Shown: in pieces, positions 1 to 7,499 of the stretch
Layout: each line of letters begins with the position of its first letter
Position numbering within the stretch: the stretch's first letter is position 1
Source of the DNA: JASHVB01 sp049522565
GTDB taxonomy: Bacteria > Pseudomonadota > Alphaproteobacteria > Acetobacterales > Acetobacteraceae
Length of the DNA: 32,519 nt
Reading direction: 5' to 3'
NCBI GenBank assembly: GCA_049522565.1
Contig: JBEKNT010000079.1
Span: 1-32,519, forward strand
Made by a program: the position numbers and the translations under genes
Notes under the pieces: generated by a model
What the model was told of the DNA's origin: nothing
What the model saw: only the letters and a program-made list of their open reading frames with translations
The model's database searches: none

Positions 1-697
1 CGAAGGCGTTGGCCGGTTCGGCGTAAAGCCTGGCCGGCGAATCCACCTGTTCGATTCGCCCGGCGCGCAACACCGCAACGCGATCCGCCATCTCCATCGC
101 CTCGGCCTGATCGTGGGTGACGAAGATGCTGGTCAGGCCCATCTGGTCATGCAGTGCGCGCAGCCAGACGCGCAGGCTCTTGCGTACCTTCGCGTCCAGC
201 GCGCCGAACGGTTCGTCGAGCAATAGCAGTTCGGGCTCGATGGCCAGTGCGCGGGCAAGTGCCACGCGTTGCCGCTGGCCGCCGGAGATTTGCTCCGGAT
301 AGCGCCCGCCGAGATGGCCGATTTCCATCAGATCCAGCAGCGACTGTACGCGCGCCTCGATGTCCCGCGCCGGCGGCCGTCGGCTGCGCGGCCGCACTTC
401 CAGGCCGAACGCGACATTCCGGGCCACGGTCATGTGCCGGAACAGCGCGTAATGCTGGAACACGAACCCCACACCGCGTTCACGCGCCGGCACAGCGTGG
501 ATCGAACAATCGTCGATGACGATGTCACCGGAATCGGCGAATTCCAGCCCTGCCACCACGCGCAGCAACGTGGTCTTGCCGGAGCCTGACGGTCCTAGCA
601 AGGCGATGAATTCGCCGCGCGCGATCGTCAGGCTGACATCGTCCAAGGCAGCCACGTTGCCGAACGATTTGCGCAGGTTGCGCAGTGCGACTGTCAC
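1..697 (-). CDS. cysA: Sulfate/thiosulfate ABC transporter ATP-binding protein CysA (3' end outside window)
   Basis: This is the ATPase that powers sulfate/thiosulfate import through CysTW. About 232 codons are visible from a GTG start at 697, whose GTGA overlaps the cysW stop; the rest lies beyond the left edge. Reading the minus strand shows Walker A GPSGSGKTT, a Q-loop (VFQHYALF), signature SGGQRQRVALARAL, Walker B LLLLDEPFGALD and the H-loop VTHDQAEA. The DEPFGALDAKVR run and the EVRPR segment are typical of CysA, and the position directly after cysT-cysW fits. A full-length CysA has about 350 residues, so the C-terminal regulatory domain is not seen. Confidence in the function is high; nothing can be said about the missing end. 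Confidence 0.93.
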   Translation of the reverse strand, partial: MTVALRNLRKSFGNVAALDDVSLTIARGEFIALLGPSGSGKTTLLRVVAGLEFADSGDIVIDDCSIHAVPARERGVGFVFQHYALFRHMTVARNVAFGLEVRPRSRRPPARDIEARVQSLLDLMEIGHLGGRYPEQISGGQRQRVALARALAIEPELLLLDEPFGALDAKVRKSLRVWLRALHDQMGLTSIFVTHDQAEAMEMADRVAVLRAGRIEQVDSPARLYAEPANAF

Positions 698-1530
698 AAC
701 AGCGCTCCGCTCCGCTGACCGATGCGCCATTCCAGCATTGCCTTCACCGCCAGTGTCAGCAGTGCCAGCAGCGATAGCAGTCCGGCGATGGTGAAGGCGC
801 CCACCCAATCATAGTCGTTGAACAGCGCCTCGACCTGCAGCGGCATGGTCATGGTCTGTCCCCGCACATGTCCAGACACCACGGCGACGGCACCGAATTC
901 CCCCATGGCGCGGGCGTTGCACAGCAGCACACCATAGAGCAAGCCCCAGCGAATGTTCGGCAACGTCACGCGTCGGAAGGTCTGCCAGCCGCTCGCGCCG
1001 AGGGTCAACGCCGCCTCTTCCTCGGCCGCCCCCAACTGCTCCATCAACGGGATCAGCGTGCGTGCGACAAACGGAAAGGTGACGAAGGCGGTGGCGAGGA
1101 TCAACCCGGGCAAGGCAAAGATGATGCGAACGCCGAGCCGGTCGAGCGCCGGCCCAAACCAGCCATTGGCACCGAACAACAGCACCCATACGAGACCGGA
1201 GATGACCGGCGATACCGAAAGCGGCAACTCGATCAGCGTCATCAGCAGACCGCGGCCGGGGAAACGGAAGCGCGCGATGCACCATGCGGCGGCGACACCA
1301 CAGACCGTGTTCAACGGCACGCTGACGGCGGCGACGATCAGCGTCAGTTCAATGGCCGCGATTGCGTCGGGCTCGGCGAGCGCCGCCACGATGCCGCCGA
1401 GGCCGCGCTGCAAGGCTTCAGTGAACACCACGATCAGGGGTAACAGCAGCAACAGGACCAGAAGCAGGATGGTCAGGGTCGTCAGTGCCGCGCGCGTTGC
1501 CGGTGCCTCCTGGGTAGCCGCGTCACTCAT
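694..1530 (-). CDS. cysW: Sulfate ABC transporter permease CysW
   Basis: This is one of the two inner-membrane permease subunits of the sulfate/thiosulfate importer, 278 residues. The start at 1530 (MSDAATQEAP) forms an ATGA overlap with the cysT stop, so translation is probably coupled. The open frame continues far upstream, but that extension only shadows cysT. The first hydrophobic segment is at about residues 17-37, followed by several more. The EAA loop typical of binding-protein-dependent permeases is visible as EEEAALTLGASGWQTFRRVTLP. The C-terminal GEFGAVAVVSGHVRGQT and EALFNDYDWVGAF stretches match CysW. It ends by overlapping the cysA GTG by 4 bp. Confidence 0.95.
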   Translation of the reverse strand: MSDAATQEAPATRAALTTLTILLLVLLLLLPLIVVFTEALQRGLGGIVAALAEPDAIAAIELTLIVAAVSVPLNTVCGVAAAWCIARFRFPGRGLLMTLIELPLSVSPVISGLVWVLLFGANGWFGPALDRLGVRIIFALPGLILATAFVTFPFVARTLIPLMEQLGAAEEEAALTLGASGWQTFRRVTLPNIRWGLLYGVLLCNARAMGEFGAVAVVSGHVRGQTMTMPLQVEALFNDYDWVGAFTIAGLLSLLALLTLAVKAMLEWRIGQRSGALL

Positions 1531-2354
1531 GCGTGCTGCGCGCTGATGCGACGTTGCAGCAGGTTCAGCAGCAGCAGAATGCCGAATGATACCAGCAGCA
1601 TGATCAGTCCCAGCGCGGCGGCACCGGCATAGTCGAGTTGCTCCAGGCGGATCACGATGAGCAAAGGCGCGATCTCGCTGATCATCGGCATGTTGCCGGC
1701 GATGAAGATGACCGAGCCATATTCGCCGACACCGCGCGCCAGCGCCGCGCCGAAGCCGGCCAGCAGCGCCGGTAGAAGCGCCGGCAGCACCACCCGCCGG
1801 ACGATCTGCGCGCGCGTCGCGCCGAGGGTCGCCGCAGCCTCCTCCGCGTCCAGCGGCAGTTCCATGATGACGGGCTCCAGCGTGCGCACCATGAAGGGCA
1901 GCCCGACAAAGATCAGCGCGACCAGGATACCGAGCGGCGTGTAGGCAACCTTGATGCCGAAAGGTGCCAGCAGCGCACCGATCCAGCCTTTCGGCGCGAA
2001 CAGCGCGGTCAGCGATATGCCGGCCACCGCCGTCGGCAGCGCGAGCGGCATGTCGATCAGCGAATCCGCCAGGTTGCGGCCCGGAAAATGGTAGCGCACC
2101 ATGACCCAGGCGATCAGCAGTCCGAACGGGACATTGACCCCCGCCGCCAGCGCCGCCGTGCCGAAGCTCAGGCGCAGGGCAGCGAGAACACGCGGCTCGG
2201 TGACCGAGTGCCAGACACCGGCCAGGCCGAGTTCCCATGGCCGCAGCACCAAGGCTGACAGCGGCACCAGCACGATCAGCGACAGCCAGAGGAAGGTGAT
2301 GCCGAACGTCGGAACGAAGCCCGGCAGTGCCGACCGCTGCACCGGCAGCATCAT
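1527..2354 (-). CDS. cysT: Sulfate ABC transporter permease CysT
   Basis: This is the second permease of the sulfate/thiosulfate importer (CysT, also called CysU), 275 residues. Two adjacent ATGs are possible. The one at 2354 gives an ATGA overlap with the sbp stop and follows a GGGGAA ribosome-binding sequence, so it is preferred; 2351 is the alternative. The frame is open to 2423, but that part lies in sbp. Landmarks are the first membrane segment after LPGF, the PFGLLIAWVMVRYHFPGR stretch, DMPLALPTAVAGI, and the EAA loop EEAAATLGATRAQIVRRVVLP. The segment ARGVGEYGSVIFIAGN is characteristic of CysT. Confidence 0.95.
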   Translation of the reverse strand: MMLPVQRSALPGFVPTFGITFLWLSLIVLVPLSALVLRPWELGLAGVWHSVTEPRVLAALRLSFGTAALAAGVNVPFGLLIAWVMVRYHFPGRNLADSLIDMPLALPTAVAGISLTALFAPKGWIGALLAPFGIKVAYTPLGILVALIFVGLPFMVRTLEPVIMELPLDAEEAAATLGATRAQIVRRVVLPALLPALLAGFGAALARGVGEYGSVIFIAGNMPMISEIAPLLIVIRLEQLDYAGAAALGLIMLLVSFGILLLLNLLQRRISAQHA

Positions 2355-3352
2355 TTCCCCGGTGTAAAGATGCGGTCGAACATGCCGCCATCCGCAAAGT
2401 ATGCGGCCTGCGCCGTACTCCAACCGCCGAAGTCCTGGATGGTCGCAAGCTTCAGCGCGGGATAGCGTTCGGCATATTGCGCTGCCACGGCCGCATCGCG
2501 GGGTCGGTAGTAGTTCTTCGCGGCGATCTCCTGGCCCTCCTTGCTGTAGAGGAACTCCAGGTAGGCTTGCGCAACGGCGCGTGTGCCCCGCTTGTCCACC
2601 ACGCTGTCCACCACCGCGACCGGCGGCTCGGCGAGCACGCTGACCGACGGATAAACGATGACGAACGCGTCCTCGCCCAACTCCTTGCGCGCCAGCCAGG
2701 CCTCGTTTTCCCAGGCCAGCAATACGTCGCCCAGGCCCCGTTGCGCGAAGCTGTTGGTGGCACCGCGCGCGCCGGTGTCGAGCACCGGTACATGCTTGAA
2801 CAGCGTGCGCATGAACGCCTCGGCGGAGGCCGCGGTCGCGTTTGGCTGTGCCTTCGCCCAGGCCAGCGCCGCCAGGAAGTTCCAGCGTGCACCGCCGGAT
2901 GTCTTCGGGTTCGGCGTGATCACGGAGACCTCCGGCTTGATGAGGTCCGGCCAGTCATGGATGGCTTGCGGATTGCCTTTGCGCACCAGGAAAACGATCG
3001 TGCTCGTGGTGGGCGAAGCGTTGTCGGGCAGCCTGGTCTGCCAATCCGCCGCGACCAGGCCGCGCTTTGCCAGTGCGTCGATATCGGCGGCGAGCGCCAG
3101 CGTGACCACGTCGGCCTGCAACCCGTCGAGCACGGCGCGCGCCTGTGCCCCGGATCCGCCATGCGACTGGTTGATCGCGATATGCTCACCGGTCTGCTTC
3201 TGCCACGCGGCGATGAACGCGCGGTTAACGTCGCGGTACAGTTCGCGTGTCGGGTCGTACGAGACGTTCAACAGTGTCGTCTCCGCAGCCGTCGCATGGC
3301 CGGCGGCGAGAGTGGCGAAAGCAAGGCCCAAAGCGTTGCGCCGGGTGATCAT
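2351..3352 (-). CDS. sbp: Periplasmic sulfate-binding protein (Sbp/CysP type)
   Basis: This 333-residue protein should capture sulfate (possibly thiosulfate) in the periplasm and deliver it to CysTWA. It starts at 3352 behind a GGAGG site and carries a Sec signal peptide (MITRRNALGLAFATLAAGHATA) with likely cleavage near residue 22. Family landmarks are NVSYDPTRELY near the mature N-terminus, QSHGGSGAQARAV, and TPNPKTSGGARWNFLAA, all expected in sulfate-binding proteins. It begins 17 bp after ssuB ends, so the sulfonate and sulfate modules are probably one transcript. The sequence alone does not separate Sbp from CysP. Confidence 0.94.
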   Translation of the reverse strand: MITRRNALGLAFATLAAGHATAAETTLLNVSYDPTRELYRDVNRAFIAAWQKQTGEHIAINQSHGGSGAQARAVLDGLQADVVTLALAADIDALAKRGLVAADWQTRLPDNASPTTSTIVFLVRKGNPQAIHDWPDLIKPEVSVITPNPKTSGGARWNFLAALAWAKAQPNATAASAEAFMRTLFKHVPVLDTGARGATNSFAQRGLGDVLLAWENEAWLARKELGEDAFVIVYPSVSVLAEPPVAVVDSVVDKRGTRAVAQAYLEFLYSKEGQEIAAKNYYRPRDAAVAAQYAERYPALKLATIQDFGGWSTAQAAYFADGGMFDRIFTPGK

Positions 3353-3369
3353 GTTGGCCTCCGATGACG

Positions 3370-4149
3370 TCAGCGTTGCAACAGGCGGCGCAGCAGCGTG
3401 CCTTCGATCTCGGCGGCTTCCGGCGCCCCGCGGCGTCGTGTGCGCGGCAGATGGACCGGCACATCCATCGCGACCTGACCGTCTTCCAGCAGCAGCACGC
3501 GGTCGGCGAGCGCGACCGCCTCCGACACATCGTGCGTAACCATGACGGCGGTGAAGCCCTTGTCCTGCCAGACATTGGCGACCAGGTCCTGCATCTCGAT
3601 GCGGGTGAGCGCGTCCAATGCGCCGAGCGGCTCATCCAGCAACAGCAAGCGTGGATGGCTGACCAGGGCACGCGCCAGCGCCACGCGCTGCTTCTGGCCG
3701 CCCGACAACACCGCCGGCCTATGGCGCCCGCGGCCGTCGAGCCCGACCTGCGCCAGGGCGTCCTCCGCCTGTCTGCGTCGGTCGTGCTTGTTGCGAGCGT
3801 GCGTCAGCCCGACTTCGACGTTGTTCGTCACGCGTTGCCAGGGCAGCAGCCGCGGCTCCTGGAACATCAGCCGCACGATCTCGTGCCAGCCTTGCGTCTG
3901 CCGATCGACCGCGATGCTGCCGCCGCTCGGCTGATCCAACCCGGCCAACAGGCGCAGCAAGGTCGATTTGCCGCAGCCGCTGCGGCCGACGATGGCGACG
4001 AACGCGCCCGCCTCGATGTCGAGATCGATGCCGTGCAGCACGCGGTGCGTGCCGAACGATTTGACCACGCCACGCAATGCGATGGCGGCGCCGGGTGAAC
4101 TGGCGCGCAATGCCGTGTCGGCCGCATGATCGAGAATATCGACGGTCAT
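3370..4149 (-). CDS. ssuB: Aliphatic sulfonate ABC transporter ATP-binding protein SsuB
   Basis: This 259-residue cytoplasmic ATPase energises sulfonate uptake with SsuC. All catalytic elements are intact: Walker A GRSGCGKST (residues 55-63), Q-loop Gln at about 97 (MFQEPRLLPW), signature LSGGQ (148-152), Walker B LLLLDEP with Glu173, and the H-loop VTHD with His206. The MFQEPRLLPWQRVTNNV run is typical of the NitT/TauT/SsuB group. Start 4149 lies three bases after the ssuC stop. The intact motifs contrast with the degenerate ATPase at 8476-9381 in the same operon, so SsuB is probably the working motor. Confidence 0.95.
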   Translation of the reverse strand: MTVDILDHAADTALRASSPGAAIALRGVVKSFGTHRVLHGIDLDIEAGAFVAIVGRSGCGKSTLLRLLAGLDQPSGGSIAVDRQTQGWHEIVRLMFQEPRLLPWQRVTNNVEVGLTHARNKHDRRRQAEDALAQVGLDGRGRHRPAVLSGGQKQRVALARALVSHPRLLLLDEPLGALDALTRIEMQDLVANVWQDKGFTAVMVTHDVSEAVALADRVLLLEDGQVAMDVPVHLPRTRRRGAPEAAEIEGTLLRRLLQR

Positions 4150-4152
4150 GGC

Positions 4153-5124
4153 TCAGGCCTTTGCATAGATGGGGTTCCACGCGAGCGTCGTGCGCTCCAG
4201 CAGGCGGGCAACGCTGTCGGCGAGCTTGCCGAGCGCCGCATAGACCAGGATCGAGAACACCACGACGTCCACCTGCATGAACTCGCGCGCGTTCATCGCC
4301 ATGAAGCCGATGCCGGACGAGGCGGAGATCGTCTCCGCCACGATCAGCGTCAGCCACATGATGCCGAGGCCGTAGCGCAGGCCGACGAAGATCGACGGCA
4401 GCGCGCCGGGCAGCACGACGCGCAGGAAAAGCGCGGTTTCCGACATGCCGTAGGCGCGTCCCATCTCCAGCAGGTGCGGATCGACCGAGCGCACGCCGTG
4501 CTGGGTGTTGACGTAGATCGGGAAGAACACGCCGAGTGCGACGAGGAAGACTTTTGCTCCCTCGTCGATGCCGAACCACAGGATGACCAGCGGGATCAGC
4601 GCGAGATGCGGGATGTTGCGCAGCATTTGCAGCGTGCTGTCGGTCAGCGTTTCGCTCAGCGACGACAGGCCGTTCATCATGCCGAGCATGAAGCCGATGC
4701 CGCCGCCGATGACGAAGCCGAGCAAGGCGCGCGCGGCACTGACTTCGATATTGGTCCAGAGTTCCCCAGAGCGCGCGAGGTGCCAGCCGGCCTGCGCGAC
4801 GGCGCTCGGCGCCGGCAGGACGTTGGCCTGGATCACGCCGAACTGGGACCCGGCCTGCCAGGCCAACAGGACGAGGACGGGAACCAGCCAGGGGAGAATG
4901 CGGTTCCGTAAAACCTCTCCCGCCGCGCGGGAGAGGTCGCTGCGAAGCGGCGGGTGAGGGTATTGCGCACGCCCATGGCGAAGCTGCCGCGCGGCCCGCA
5001 GCAGGTAGCGTGCGGCACGCGGCACCCTCAACCTCGGCGCTGACGGTTGGTTCGCTTCGCGACCCAACCGACCTCTCCCGCGTAGCGGGAAAGGTTTTGA
5101 ACTTTGAGGACGAGGGTTTTTCAT
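4153..5124 (-). CDS. ssuC: Aliphatic sulfonate ABC transporter permease SsuC with an N-terminal extension from an inserted palindromic repeat
   Basis: This is the membrane permease for sulfonates. The conserved part begins at about RNRILPWLVPV (near 4908) and includes the EAA-type loop MGRAYGMSETALFLRVVLPGALP and the WLTLIVAETISASSGIGFMAMNAREF stretch. No ATG or GTG in this frame lies just before the conserved part. The nearest credible start is the ATG at 5124, which forms an ATGA overlap with the ssuD stop. That gives 323 residues, about 60 more than E. coli SsuC. The extra part is encoded by an inverted-repeat element at 4910-5098 (189 bp, 63 codons) and is Arg/Pro-rich. Whether the extension is tolerated, processed or harmful cannot be told from sequence. 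An unusual ATT or a downstream TTG start is a less likely alternative. Confidence 0.88.
   Translation of the reverse strand: MKNPRPQSSKPFPLRGRGRLGREANQPSAPRLRVPRAARYLLRAARQLRHGRAQYPHPPLRSDLSRAAGEVLRNRILPWLVPVLVLLAWQAGSQFGVIQANVLPAPSAVAQAGWHLARSGELWTNIEVSAARALLGFVIGGGIGFMLGMMNGLSSLSETLTDSTLQMLRNIPHLALIPLVILWFGIDEGAKVFLVALGVFFPIYVNTQHGVRSVDPHLLEMGRAYGMSETALFLRVVLPGALPSIFVGLRYGLGIMWLTLIVAETISASSGIGFMAMNAREFMQVDVVVFSILVYAALGKLADSVARLLERTTLAWNPIYAKA
4910..5098. repeat. Palindromic element (type A) inserted in frame near the 5' end of ssuC
   Basis: The ends are inverted copies: AAAACCTCTCCCGCCGCGCG at the left and, on the other strand, AAAACCTTTCCCGCTACGCG at the right, both continuing into GGGAGAGGTC. 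Further in, GAAGCG..GGGTGAGGGT pairs with ACCCTCAACC..CGCTTC, so most of the element can fold into one long hairpin. With boundaries AAAACC...GGTTTT it is 189 bp, a multiple of three, and contains no stop in the ssuC frame. No transposase is encoded and no clear target duplication is visible. Confidence 0.8.
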
Positions 5125-6257
5125 TCCGCCGCTATCCTTGGCGTCACGTCGCGGAAGTCGCGGCCAGGTTCGTGGCGCTGGCGGCCGATGCCGAGCGCCG
5201 GGAACAGCAGTTCGGCGACGCGATACGCCTCCTCCAGATGCGGATAGCCGGACGCGATCACCGTGCCGATGCCGAGCGCCTGGTACTCGCGCAATCGCGC
5301 CGCCACCGTCTGCGGACTGCCGACCAGCGCGGTGCCGACGCCGTGCCGCACCAGACCGACTCCGGCCCACAGGTTCGGACTGACTTCGAGCTTGTCGCGC
5401 CGTCCGCCATGCAGTTCGAACTGCCGCCGCTGACCGACCGAATCCGATTCTTCGTGCAGCCGCCGTTGTGCCGCGGCGATCGTTGCGTCGGACAACCGGC
5501 TGATCAGCCGGTCCGCGGCTTGCCACGCCTCGGCATCCGTTTCGCGCACGATCAGGTGCACCCGCAGCCCGTACTCCAACCGGCGCCCGAGCGCGGCGGC
5601 ACGGGCGCGCGCCGTGGCGAGTTTCTCCGCCACCTGCGCCGGCGGCTCCGCCCAGGTCAGATAGGTATCGACGTGGCGCGCGGCGACCTCGATGGCGGCG
5701 GGCGAGGAACCGCCGAACCACAGCGGCGGATGCGGCTTCTGCACGCTGTCGAACTGCCCGAGCCTGGCATGCCGCGCGGTGAGGTGACGGCCTGCGAAAT
5801 CGATGCCGCCGTTGAACAACCCGCGCCAGATCGTCAGGAATTCGTCGGTCTGTTCATAACGCGCGTCGTGATCGAGCAATATGCCGTCGCCGGCGAGTTC
5901 CTTCGGCAGGCCGCCGGTGACGATGTTCAGCAGCAGCCGGCCGTTGCTGATACGATCCAGCGCCGCCGACTGCCGTGCCGCGAGGGCAGGCGTCAGCACG
6001 CCGGGACGCAACGCCAACAGAAACTTCAAGCGCTCCGTGGCGGGAGCCAGCGACGCGCCGGTGATCCAGCCGTCGAGGCAGTTGTTGCCGGTTGGCAATA
6101 GCGCGCCGCCGAAGCCCAGACGATCGGCGGCGACGGCAATCTCGCGCAGATAGCCGAACTCGGCGGGGCGATGGCCGACATCGGAACCGAGATAGGGCCC
6201 GTCGCCGCCGGTCGGCAGGAACCAGAAAAGATCCAGTGCTGCGTCGGATTGGGTCAT
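5121..6257 (-). CDS. ssuD: FMNH2-dependent alkanesulfonate monooxygenase SsuD
   Basis: This cytoplasmic enzyme uses FMNH2 and O2 to cleave alkanesulfonates to aldehyde and sulfite. The ATG at 6257 (MTQSDAALDLFWFLPTGGDG) gives 378 residues, close to the 381 of E. coli SsuD; nine upstream codons are open but lack support. Luciferase-like landmarks are FWFLPTGGDGPYLG near the N-terminus, ALLPTGNNCLDGW, FLLALRPGVLTPALAARQSA, NIVTGG, and the C-terminal GSPQTVAARLREYQALGIGTVIASGYPHLEEAYRVAELLFP. The stop overlaps the ssuC start. No SsuE-type flavin reductase is present in the window, so reduced FMN must come from elsewhere. Confidence 0.95.
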   Translation of the reverse strand: MTQSDAALDLFWFLPTGGDGPYLGSDVGHRPAEFGYLREIAVAADRLGFGGALLPTGNNCLDGWITGASLAPATERLKFLLALRPGVLTPALAARQSAALDRISNGRLLLNIVTGGLPKELAGDGILLDHDARYEQTDEFLTIWRGLFNGGIDFAGRHLTARHARLGQFDSVQKPHPPLWFGGSSPAAIEVAARHVDTYLTWAEPPAQVAEKLATARARAAALGRRLEYGLRVHLIVRETDAEAWQAADRLISRLSDATIAAAQRRLHEESDSVGQRRQFELHGGRRDKLEVSPNLWAGVGLVRHGVGTALVGSPQTVAARLREYQALGIGTVIASGYPHLEEAYRVAELLFPALGIGRQRHEPGRDFRDVTPRIAAE

Positions 6258-6320
6258 TGAAGATGCTCCGTATCGGTGTTGCATGACGCTTCGTAGGACT
6301 GACGCACCGGCGCCGCCCTC

Positions 6321-6406
6321 TCGTCATGCCGGCGACCGGCGGCGTCCACGACTTCGATGGTCGCAGCGCGAAAAGTCGTGGATGCCGGCCTTCGCCGGCA
6401 TGACGA
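6321..6406. repeat. Palindromic element (type B)
   Basis: The left arm starts TCGTCATGCCGGCGACCGGC and ends CCACGACTT. The right arm is AAGTCGTGGATGCCGGCCTT followed by CGCCGGCATGACGA. The arms are close inverted copies around a short loop. A related element lies at 19321-19434. Confidence 0.85.
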
Positions 6407-6407
6407 G

Positions 6408-6506
6408 GAAGGCAACGCCACCCGGGATGACGACGAAGGCGACGCCACCCGGCATGACGACGAAGGCGACGCCACCCGGCATGACGACGAAGGCGACGCC
6501 GACCGG
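6408..6506. repeat. 27-bp tandem repeat, about 3.6 copies
   Basis: The unit GAAGGCGACGCCACCCGGCA+TGACGAC is repeated at 6408, 6435, 6462 and 6489 (last copy partial and diverged), with one or two differences between copies. It abuts the type B palindrome, and the unit contains GGCATGACGA from that palindrome's end, so the array probably grew by slippage from the element's edge. The period is a multiple of three, but no real gene covers it. Confidence 0.9.
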
Positions 6507-6528
6507 TCAGCCTTGCGGACGGCTGATG

Positions 6529-7473
6529 TCATGCGCCGGCCCGCCAGACTTCGTCGCTGACCTTGATCTCCGTCGGAATCAGGCCGAGCGCGCGAAACCG
6601 TTCCGCGACCTTCTGCTGGCTGCGCGCGAGTTCGTCGTCCATCGGCAGCACGATGAACGGTGCGCGATCGACGCCGCGCCGCACGGCATCCAGCGGCATG
6701 CCGGTCGCCGTCGCGAGCAATGCGGCGATGTCCGGCCGATGCGACCGCGCCCAGTCGGCAATCCGGCTGAACTCGCCGACGAGTTTCGCGGTGACCTGCT
6801 GGTTGGCCTCGACATATCCGCGGCGGGCCATGAAGAACGAGTTCTGTTCGGTGATATCGGTCCATTTCGCCAGCACGCGCACGCCGGGCCTGGTCTCGAA
6901 CAGCGCGTAGTACGGGTCCCAGATCGTCCAGGCGTCGATCGCGCCGCGCTCGAACGCCGGCCCGGCATCGGCGGGGCCAAGATAGATCGGCTCGATATCG
7001 GTATATTTCAGCCCGGCCTTCTCCAGCGCGGCGAGCGTCAGGTTATGCGCGCTGGAACCGCGGCCGAAGGCGACCTTCCTGCCTTTCAGGTCTTGCAGCG
7101 TCTGCAACGACGAGCCGGGCGGCAGCAGGATCGCCTGGCCGCCGGCGCGTTGCGCGGCGATGTACAGCAGGTCGCCATGCGCCGCCTGGGCGAACACCGG
7201 TGGCGTGTCGCCGACGGCGCCGACATCGATGGCGTTGACCCGCATGGCTTCCAGCAGCGGTGGGCCGAACTGGAACTCGATCCACTGAACTTCGACGCCG
7301 AGCGGCTCCAGCAGCGTTTCCAGGCTGCGGTTCTGCTTCGCCGTCAGCAGGATCGGCTCGCCCTTCTGGAAGCCGATGCGCAACGTCTTGCCCGGCGCCG
7401 CCATGGCTCGCGTAGCCGCGGTAACGATGCCGGCCGCCGGCAGCGCGGCAAGCAATGTTCGTCGTGTGATCAT
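6529..7473 (-). CDS. ssuA: Aliphatic sulfonate-binding protein SsuA, copy 1
   Basis: This 314-residue periplasmic binding protein should deliver sulfonates to SsuBC. The ATG at 7473 follows GGGAG and begins a signal peptide (MITRRTLLAALPAAGIVTAA, cleavage near AMA-APG). The frame is open to 7518, but that would overlap the upstream gene. SsuA landmarks are LRIGFQKGEPILLTAKQ, FQFGPPLLEAM, VGAVGDTPPVFAQAA, the GRKVAFGRGSSAHNL stretch and WTIWDPYYALFETRPGVRVLA. A paralogue with many of the same blocks lies 26 bp upstream. Differences near the N-terminal pocket (FQKGEPI here, YQKSGIL there) suggest the two prefer different sulfonates. Confidence 0.92.
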   Translation of the reverse strand: MITRRTLLAALPAAGIVTAATRAMAAPGKTLRIGFQKGEPILLTAKQNRSLETLLEPLGVEVQWIEFQFGPPLLEAMRVNAIDVGAVGDTPPVFAQAAHGDLLYIAAQRAGGQAILLPPGSSLQTLQDLKGRKVAFGRGSSAHNLTLAALEKAGLKYTDIEPIYLGPADAGPAFERGAIDAWTIWDPYYALFETRPGVRVLAKWTDITEQNSFFMARRGYVEANQQVTAKLVGEFSRIADWARSHRPDIAALLATATGMPLDAVRRGVDRAPFIVLPMDDELARSQQKVAERFRALGLIPTEIKVSDEVWRAGA

Positions 7474-7499
7474 CCGGTTGGCTCCCGTATTGTCGAAGG

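Larger units (their letters stand above)
6258..6528. other. Intergenic spacer between ssuA and ssuD, occupied by repeats
   Basis: This 271-bp gap holds a palindromic element (6321-6406) followed directly by a 27-bp tandem array (6408-about 6506). Open frames across it encode only repetitive peptides and are not credible genes. Any structure formed in the mRNA could separate ssuD-ssuC-ssuB expression from that of the upstream binding-protein genes. Confidence 0.7.

Noticed and set aside
2327..3367. Long plus-strand open frame antisense to sbp
   Set aside because: It is a high-GC shadow; the minus-strand frame encodes a recognisable sulfate-binding protein with signal peptide.
6408..6506. Regular repeats considered as a CRISPR array
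   Set aside because: The units are contiguous without unique spacers, and no cas gene is near; it is a simple tandem repeat.
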